NCBI GenBank assembly: GCA_036785325.1
Contig: JAXIVH010000005.1
Span: 5,755,727 to 5,819,726, forward strand
Origin: Urophycis tenuis
Lineage: Eukaryota > Chordata > Actinopteri > Gadiformes > Phycidae
Reading direction: 5' to 3'
DNA: 64,000 nucleotides
Part shown: in pieces, positions 33,010 to 64,000 of the stretch
How the letters are laid out: each line of letters begins with the position of its first letter
Position numbering within the stretch: position 1 is the first letter of the stretch
Translations under genes and position numbers: made by a program
Notes under the pieces: generated by a model
Told to the model about the DNA's origin: nothing
The model's input: only the letters and a program-made list of their open reading frames with translations
Databases searched by the model: none

Positions 33010-35881
33010 ATGTGTACTTTTGGTGAGTATTTGGATTGCATTAATCCTTGTTAATCTTAGAGGCAAAATAACCCCTCATTCGCATTCGAAGGGCTAAAAC
33101 CCCACACCACACTTCGCGTGGGTTTTAGTATTTCTTTATGCTCTGATTGCCATGGATATCGCTGCTAATGCGAGAGGGGGGGGGGGTGTTAATTACCACG
33201 TGCATGAATCAAAAATGTTCATTCGTTTTTTTTTCTATTTGTAATCTAGATTCTAGGAACGTAATTTGTAGGGCTGTTTCTGACAATCTTTGGTATCCAT
33301 TTTATCCCATGCATTTTAATCTTACACTCCTAAGATGAAATCATAAAATGCATAGGAATTTTGTTCATGATTTGATTTGATTTGATTTATAAAGAACGAT
33401 GCCTTTGTTGTAGCTCGTTCGTGTCTTTGATTTGTTTGTGTTTATGCAGCGTATGCCTATGCAAGTAATCAACTTGTGAAACGTTTTTTTTTTTTTTTTT
33501 TAAATGACCATTTTCAATAATGTTACAAATTCCAAGCTTAAGTGGCACTTTGCTCATCCATTTGTCATTATGTATCTGCAAGTCATTACATTTTTTCTCA
33601 TATTGCACTTCTCAGATAAGGACAAGGGCCCAAGGAGGCTGATGAAAAAGGGATTGACACTCATCCTGGTGGGCCACATCAACTTCATCCTGGGCGCCAT
33701 CGTCCACGGCAACGTGCTCCGCCACATTTCCATGCCCGGCCAGCAAATCACCACAGAGTACACCATGGCCAACATCATCTCTGTCACCTCTGGTCTGCTG
33801 GTAGGACCGCCCACTGAGCTGTCCAGTCACTATGCACACTTCCCTTCTCTCGGCCTCTCTTGGAGAGTAGGGGCAGTGGGATGGGTTGATTTAGTTATAA
33901 ACAAATCAACCGCCCAATTTGGAGAGATTATACCAGATAGTCGCAGTTTTATTAGATTTGGACCATAATGTGAACTGTAGTTCTTGGAAACCCAACAACA
34001 AATCTACAAATCTACAATGCACAAACAAGATGCTGTATTTGTCTTCACATGGTCAATGGCATTTTCTGCTCTTTCCTATGATATTGAAACCCCTCTGTTT
34101 ATCTCTTAGGAAACATTTTTTTTATAGATAATGGTGGTAATGGGATTTCCCAATGAAAATTAATGTTTCTGATTCATATCTTATTTAATACTTTTTTGTG
34201 TAAATGCTAAATTAAATTGAGGCAAAATACATTACAAATATAGTATTACTGGAAATTATGCCTCCTACAATTTCCTCTTGTAAATATTTGGGTTACAAGT
34301 TACTGTGAAAGAGTTCTTCTCAAAAACCCTTCCTTCTGATTCTTGCAGAGTATTTTAACTGGTGTTATTGCCATTCTGGTTTCAAGAAACCTCCTTCTGT
34401 TGAAAATGGTAAGAACCATCCAACCATCTTGCATAAAACCACTTTGTTAATCTTCAGCTGCTTGTGAATATATTCGACGTTGACAAATTCAATTTACAAA
34501 GAAAAAATCCAACAGAAAAAACAACAACATGCAAACGACAATTTCCTCCCATTTCTGTCTTTCCAGCAAATCGGCCTTCTTGTGTGCTCCTTCCTCAATG
34601 CCCTGATGTCAGCGGCCTGCTCCGTGGGCCTTCTCCTGGCCGTCGGCCTCACTGTCGCCCACAACGGCCAGGGGTTGATGGTGGGCTGCAACGATACGGG
34701 GGTTCCCATCAACGCTCGGGCCCCAGTCAGTGTCCGATGCCCCTTTGATACCACGAAGATCTACGTGAGTTTGACGCTCGTGTGGCAGAGCGGTGGGGGA
34801 AGTTAATAAATAATAATAATAAGAAGAATGCATTTTATTTAAAGGTGCCTTTCAAAGCACTCAAGGACACCTTACAGACAAGTTAAAACCAAGTAACAAG
34901 TAAGTGGCATATTCTGTCAGTGTGTGACAGTGAGTATGCCACTCGGACTAAGTGTGTTTTAGTTGTGTGTGTGTGCGTATTACATGGATACGGTAGATGG
35001 TGCCACAATGCACTCTTAAAAAGTGTACATTTTGAACCCATTGTAAGTAAATGGATGGTGGGCTCATCTCTAGGTGCTGTAAGTAACATTTCAGAGCTAT
35101 TATTTGTGTGTCGTTTGTTTGTAATGCAAAAGCTACTCAGTTACTTGTCAGTGAAATAGATTGAGATTTAGCCGAGCTTCTGACCAATCAGGGCCTCTAG
35201 TCTATAAACGTGCATGAAATGCAACACTTTTCAATGGCGGAGGTACCGCAGCTCTCCCAATCTTACCTACGGCACCTTTTAACATGTACTATGAGTGCTG
35301 AAGACAAGTGGCCCTGTCTTTGCTCTCTGCTCATTATCGGTGTTGTTGTGGTGCTCCTGGATGCTGGCTGTGGTCTCCCAGGACACTACTCTGGCTCTGT
35401 GGATCCCGTCTTCTGCGCTGGCGATGGTGGAGGTTGGCCTGTCTGTCTGGTGCTTCTCCGTGGGACTCACTCTCCGAGGGCTGGCTCCCTGCGGCAACGA
35501 CTACATCAGGGAACAGGTGTGTGTGAGTGGGTGGGTGGGTGGGGATCTGTTGGAGTGTGGGCAGGTGGGTACATGGTTCATGTCTGCATTGGCGGAGGAG
35601 GGTTTATCTGTGTCAATGTTACACATTGCATTACTTACTATCTGTCTTTCATAGGAATCACACCCACACACACACACATACACATACACACACCTTTATT
35701 ATGTGAGTGACTCACTTGCAGAGAGTGATTCTGTCTCGCATTTGCACTTTTTCTGTTTGTGTTCCTTCCATCTTCTATCATTCAGTTGGAGGAAGCGGCT
35801 TTGTCCAATAGGAACAGAGCAGGGGCGGAGTTCTCCACCCAGGGCCAGGGGCTCATTGGACATCAGAACCCTGATGTCTGA
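33010..35881 (+). CDS. krtcap3: Keratinocyte-associated protein 3, complete, 6 coding exons
   Basis: A four-helix membrane protein of the TMEM54/KRTCAP3 group; its biochemical function is poorly known. Exons: 33010-33022, 33616-33800, 34349-34408, 34567-34764, 35382-35516, 35786-35881; phases join to 687 nt, 228 aa (human 240). The first exon encodes only MCTF plus one base. Matches to human KRTCAP3 include GPRRLMKKGLTLILVGHINF, GAIVHGNVLRH, TMANIISVTSGLLS, SAACSVGLLLAVGLTV, CPFDTTKIYDTTLALWIPS and TLRGLAPC. Predicted helices are near residues 15-37, 58-79, 86-114 and 158-182, with a Cys-containing loop between helices 3 and 4. The tail is hydrophilic (LEEAALSNRN...). TMEM54 is the alternative family member, but the position just downstream of nrbp1 in the same orientation, as in human, supports krtcap3. 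Confidence 0.93.
34804..34885. mobile_element. Interspersed teleost repeat fragment in krtcap3 intron 4
   Basis: The segment ending AAAGGTGCCTTTCAAAGCAC then TCAAGGACACCTTACAGA resembles a widespread fish repeat that is usually preceded, as here, by an AT-rich ATTTTATTT run. Its class was not determined. Confidence 0.5.
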
Positions 35882-38098
35882 CGATATGAAGACTGTTGAC
35901 AAAGTACCAGTACTATAGTTCAATTATCAAAATGCCAAAATTAAGTTCATTTTTATTTGTCAATTAATTGGTTGTTTGTCCTACCAGTAATTTTTTTGTA
36001 TATACTAAAGAGTTTTTTTTTTGGTTAGAATTAATTTAGAGTCCTGTTTGGTAAACTCATTGGGCTGCTGATCTAGCGGGACAAAGTCATCAAGGACATT
36101 TAAAATGTCACTTGAACAAATACATGTGCAAGTGTAGAAGGATTTTGAAGCTATATTTTATGCAGGGATTATTAATATGAAGTTCAAGTGATGCTTTTTT
36201 TATTTTGAGGTTTGTTTGTTTTTTATGATATGGAGCCAATCACCAAATCTAGTTTTTTTTTTTTTATATATATGTATTTTTAAGTTATTTGATTGTCTTG
36301 ATATCAACCAAAGATATTTTGTGAGTATTCACCATGTTTTTCCTGAGCTCTTCTGCTTGGGGGAATCATGGCTCGATAATCATGTGGCTTTTTTTTTTTA
36401 AGATAGATAAAAAGTCACAAAGCAACAAATACAAGAAAATCTTTCTTAAACAAACACTTCGATTAACAGCAGATGTGCAAACCATGATTTGGCAGAGCTC
36501 ATCTTTTTTTTAGTGATTTTTTTTTAATGAATATCACTATCCTATGATATAAAATGTCTAAGAAAACACTTGTGTAGTAGCAACAGCACAAACCAATTAA
36601 ATTAAAAAGAATAGTGTTATTTCACAACATTTTTGGGAGGATTATCTGAGGGATCATTTTGAATTATCCTTCTCAGAGAAACACTACAAAAGAGACTGAA
36701 AAAAGCCTACTTTGCATATAGATTTGCTACGACGTGTACATAGTTTTGCTATTGGAGGCCTGCATTTATGCATGTGCATGCATGAGAGAATCAGACATCT
36801 AGGGATGAATGTGAATAGCGTCCGTTTTATTTGCAGCACGTGTGCACATCCACACACATCTTTTTTTTTTCTTGGCATGCTCAGCCAGTGACACCAGTCC
36901 CAAGAGGTCAGGGTTTTTACGTCGTGTTTGAAATATAATATTCCTCTGCATTTCAAAGGGAATACATACACTGACCAGGGGACAGATATGAGATTTTAAA
37001 CGCAGTACACGGTGTGTAACCAAACCTCCTGATGGAGATGGCTCACGCTGTGCAAAAGGTGGTCAGTGGTCACAGCCCTGGAAGCCTCGCACAGAGTAGG
37101 TAGGACGCAGAGCCGAAGCCCACCACGGTGAAGAAGATGGGAGCAGATGAGCTAGGAAACGGTTAATCTCGAGGCCGTGCTTTATCGAGCGTGAAAGAGT
37201 CTTTGCACGCGATGCTAATCTCCAGGCGGGAGGGGGGGGGGGGGGGGGGGGCGGTGGGGGCTGGGCGCGGCGGGGGGGATAAATATTGACATGGATTGGT
37301 GACTCCGGCAGTCACAACAAATACACATCCTTGATCGTCGAGGAGGTTGCAGGCTGAGACCGCAGACTCCCGGCCTTGTGTGTTTCCTACATGTTGTATT
37401 ACTTTATGATGGACGGGATGATGTCATACCATTGGAGAAGCTTAGTGTTTCGTTTCTATTGTTTTTTTTAATCGTTGGCAAAACACACCATCTTTTGAGC
37501 CGTATATATTTCATTGGGTTGGGTTGTACTTGGTGTATTACTATACTGGGCATTAATGTATTTTTTAATTCAATTTAGTGATCTATCCTGAAAGGACCAA
37601 AGACCATGTGTCAATTTGAGTTGAATATGTCTTTCATTTCATGCTTTGCTCTGTTTTAACAGTGTTTGGCCTTTTCATGTTTTGTCTGAGGACAAACTGG
37701 CTATTTGGTGTGGAGAAATTATGTTGAGATTTGTTCTGGTTAAAGTAGGACCTATGCATCAAGAAAAGTGATGTTTTGTATTTACATTTTTTATATTTCT
37801 ATGAAAAATATTTCTTACATTTCAGAAAAAAAGGTATCCTTAATAAAAGTCAAATGTGAATGCTACAATAAATGTTTGTATATCTATTTCTTAATTAATG
37901 CAAGAATTATTAAAGGGCTATTCATTTTGCCGACTATTTTCCTGTTTTCTGTATTTTAGTGATTTTGACAACATTGCATGCTATAGATATATTTTTATAT
38001 TTATTTATTGGTCGTATCATAGGGCTAGCTATCTCGGCCCATCCTTATGTTTTACCCCTAACGCCCAATTAATGGAAATACTATATATTTTGTCCCCC

Positions 38099-38130
<32 letters not shown>

Positions 38131-38399
38131 AGACACCCCCAAAAAACCCGTCCCACATGCTGCCCACGTCACGCCCACACAAACCAAGTAGTCCACTTCC
38201 ACCCCATTTTCCACAGCCCCCATGTGTACAGGATTCGCACCTGTTATATAGGCCTATGTCAACCACTACCGACAAAAAAAATACCGATAACACGCTACTG
38301 CAATATCCATTACAATCAACTTAAAGTGCGTTAGACAACCAAACGCAGAATGATGGCGGGCGATGTGCGACGGATGTCAAACTCGTCTGTGTGTGTTTT
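35882..38399. other. krtcap3 3' UTR and intergenic sequence before fzd3
   Basis: AT-rich sequence without a protein-like frame. Canonical AATAAA hexamers occur at 37842-37847 and 37867-37872, giving a possible 2-kb 3' UTR for krtcap3. A 20-base G run (37232-37251) and a 30-base C run (38101-38130) are also present. Confidence 0.45.
38101..38130. repeat. Poly(C) run of 30
   Basis: Thirty consecutive C residues, a strong G-quadruplex candidate on the minus strand and i-motif candidate on the plus strand. It lies about 300 bp upstream of the probable fzd3 promoter. Confidence 0.9.
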
Positions 38400-40420
38400 T
38401 CTTACACAAAAACAGGCCTCAAAACGCTCTCCCCTCTCGAGACCAATCCCGTTGCCCTAGATGCCAATTTCCACGTCTCGAGCGCAGAGGATGCGCGCGG
38501 GTGATGTAGCTCGCTCGCTCGCGCGCGCTGCAGAACGCCAGCTGCAGACCGTGGAACAACGAACCACTGCAGCGCGAGCGGCGCGCAGGCTCTGAACAGC
38601 GCTGTTCTGTGTCGCGGACGAGTCTCGACCCTCCTCGGCGTTTTGTTTCTCGCAAGGTAAATTCTGAATGTCATAGTCTACGTCTAATGTGCTTTTCTCA
38701 TGACATGCAAGCCAATAACTGGAACACAATTGACCTTCCTTAAAAATGCGCGTTCAACGTTGTCACATCCAAGTCATAGGATGCGGCGTGTGTGTGTGTG
38801 TTGCGGTTAAACGACACAACCACCACGTTATGAGGATTGATGTTCACTTTTTAAACGTATTCGTTTGCAATTGCATGCTCTTGTTCATCAACGTGTGTGT
38901 GTATACATTCGTGGCCATATCGGTTGAATCTTCAAGTGTGTATCAAAACTAGGTGCTCCTCCCTATACGGACTACGGCGGCGGCGTGTGGAGCCCAGCGG
39001 TGCGGCGTTGAGTCTCTGTATTTCTGGCGTTTCTCGCCTTCGTCTGTTATCACACGTCCTCGTATCACATTCCCCCAACGATCGTCGATTGATCGTTGAT
39101 TCTGTTAAACCGATACGAGAACAGATGCGAAGGAGTGTGAAACGTCGCAGGCAGACGTGAGTTGCCTGGCGAGCCTGACACAAACATGCGACAGGGGAAG
39201 GGGGTCTTCACGCAGGTGTAACGTTGGGTTTGACTGAAACTTCCCAACACTGATCGGCTTCCTTCATGTTGATTTTTTTTTTGTTGCTTGTGCTGCGTGG
39301 AGCAACTCTGATGTAGATTGACAACTTTTATTGATTTTGTTGTATAGTTTTTTTTTAATTATATTTCTTTTTTTTTCAGATTACGTTTATTAAAATGTTC
39401 AAAAGCAATTATCTCGCACTTGGACATATCGTTTTGATTCCTTTCAGAAACTAAGGTGATGTAGTTTATTCATAATAATAATAATGATTGATTGGTCGTT
39501 TGATCCACCTTGGCTTAAATCATTCAATAAAATGGGATGATTGATAGTTTGCCATCTAGCCAAATGCCATAAAAACCCAGGTGCTGAAGCACACATTTTT
39601 CTCCTTCGTTTTTTTTTTCCCCTCCCTTCTTACCAAGACGTCTGTACAATATATATGAGAAAGCCGACTCCCCAAACTGTCCATTCTGCTCGTCTGACCA
39701 TTCATCATTGTCCCTTTGTGTTGTAAACCTGCAGGGCCCGCTTAGAGGGTGGCGACAGTCGGCTGTAACAGACAGGAGCCTTCAACGGGCGGACTTCGTC
39801 TTCTTCATCACCGGAGGAGGAAGGCGTACTTGAAGGCATTTTGTTTCAAAGGAAGGCAAGAGGAATAAAGTGGACACGTGGTGACTGGTCAGATTGACAG
39901 ACTGAAGGTGTCTGGTGGTCCATGCAACCAGGGGAAGCTTACCAGGCTGTCCCAGACACATGGGATCCATTTGACCTGTTATTGAAGAAAAAAACAACAA
40001 CAACAACAACAACAACATTTGGATTTTAATGGATTTTTTTGTTTTGATGACCACAACCGCTGTGGTCTTCAAGCTGGAGTAACTCTACGACAGGTGGTTA
40101 ATATGATGACGCCTCAGCCCCGCTTCTCCTCTGTGGAGACCGCAGCCCTAGTTCTGTTCTGAGTAGATGCAGAGATATTCCTGGTCACCTGCACCCCGCC
40201 ACCACCACTCCCCACCCCCCCCCCCCACCCCCCCGGACTCTTCACCGATTGGTGTTGCCACACGTGTCGCCAACCTCCGCCGTAATGGGATCGCTGTGTT
40301 CCACCGGCAGCGAATCATCTCGCAGCGCCCGCGCCCTCCCCAGGGCGAGCTAGCAGTGTCGACGCCAATTTGGATTTTTTAATAGGTTCTCCTCCCGAGA
40401 GACACACGCCTGAACCCAAG
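38400..40420 (+). promoter_or_regulatory. fzd3: Probable fzd3 promoter and 5' UTR
   Basis: A CpG-rich block at about 38400-38656 ends in a consensus donor (CGCAAG|gtaaat, donor at 38657), which suits a non-coding first exon. A possible acceptor (aacctgcag) at 39734 would join it to a 5' UTR that continues to the ATG at 40421. The sequence just before the ATG is also GC-rich. Transcript structure here is inferred from composition and splice signals only. Confidence 0.45.
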
Positions 40421-63674
<23,254 letters not shown>

Positions 63675-63809
63675 GTGAGCCCAGCACCCCCCAAAAACCC
63701 ATACAGTCAAAGGGAGGATGGTTTCAGTCCGCCTCACTCGCTGCTCCCATTGGGTCGGGAAAGTCTGTGGAGTTTGTTGATGTGTTGGTTAGTCGTCGGT
63801 AAACCTAAC

Positions 63810-64000
63810 TACGCAGATTAGATTCAATTTTAGTCATTCCCAGTATTTTTTGGATATGGGAACAAAATTTGTTCTCTGCATTTGACCCATTCTATGGTAC
63901 ATAGGAGCAGTGGGCTTCCATTTTCAGCACCAGGGGAGCAAGTTGGGGTTCAGTGTCTTGCTCAAGGACACTTTGACATGCGGACAGTTGGAGGAGGGGA
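63810..64000. mobile_element. Interspersed teleost repeat running off the right edge
   Basis: Contains TTGTTCTCTGCATTTGACCC, AGGAGCAGTGGGCT and TCTTGCTCAAGGACACTTTG, a combination seen in a very common fish interspersed repeat. The copy is cut by the window end. It is in fzd3 intron 6. Confidence 0.65.

Overview
The window is vertebrate nuclear DNA, almost certainly from a teleost fish. It holds five multi-exon protein genes whose reconstructed proteins align exon by exon with known vertebrate families, GT-AG introns, tRNA-derived SINEs and LINE-like 3' tails of the kind common in teleosts, and a very high load of long (CA)n/(GT)n and (CT)n/(GA)n microsatellites. That repeat load would fit a gadiform (cod-like) genome, but this is only an impression from repeat density. 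No bacterial, viral or plasmid feature was seen.

Layout. 97-4277 (+): the last exons of ush2a (usherin): end of the ectodomain, the single transmembrane helix, and the cytoplasmic tail ending in the PDZ-binding motif DTHL. 10263-19767 (-): complete kctd3 (BTB/T1 plus WD40-like propeller, 19 coding exons, 887 aa), convergent with ush2a. 19768-21166: a 1.4 kb divergent promoter interval. 21167-30261 (+): complete nrbp1 (pseudokinase, 17 coding exons, 534 aa). 33010-35881 (+): complete krtcap3 (four-helix membrane protein of the TMEM54/KRTCAP3 group, 6 coding exons, 228 aa). 38400-40420: probable promoter and 5' UTR of frizzled-3. 40421-63674 (+): coding exons 1-6 of fzd3 (501 codons: signal peptide, Wnt-binding cysteine-rich domain, TM1-TM6). 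Its last exons lie beyond the right edge. Intron 1 of fzd3 is 18.6 kb and is packed with simple repeats and two minisatellites.

The five genes do not form one pathway. Usherin is a periciliary/stereociliary adhesion protein, KCTD3 a channel/E3-adaptor-like protein, NRBP1 a pseudokinase scaffold, KRTCAP3 a membrane protein of unclear function and FZD3 a planar-polarity/axon-guidance Wnt receptor. The order is informative: ush2a/kctd3 are convergent neighbours in human 1q41, nrbp1/krtcap3 are tandem neighbours in human 2p23, and FZD3 is alone on human 8p, so this fish segment joins three human neighbourhoods.

Points most worth a second look: a perfect 24-bp hairpin in nrbp1 intron 6; a ~148-bp (GT)n tract against the 3' splice site of nrbp1 exon 3, and a wider tendency for microsatellites to sit against splice sites, especially in kctd3; a GC-AG intron in nrbp1; an in-frame ush2a exon with no mammalian counterpart beside the homologue of the alternatively spliced inner-ear exon; and two neighbouring satellite arrays with the same ~110-bp period in fzd3 intron 1. 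Exon coordinates were derived by hand from splice signals and reading phase. Similarity statements rest on recalled family sequences, not on a database search.
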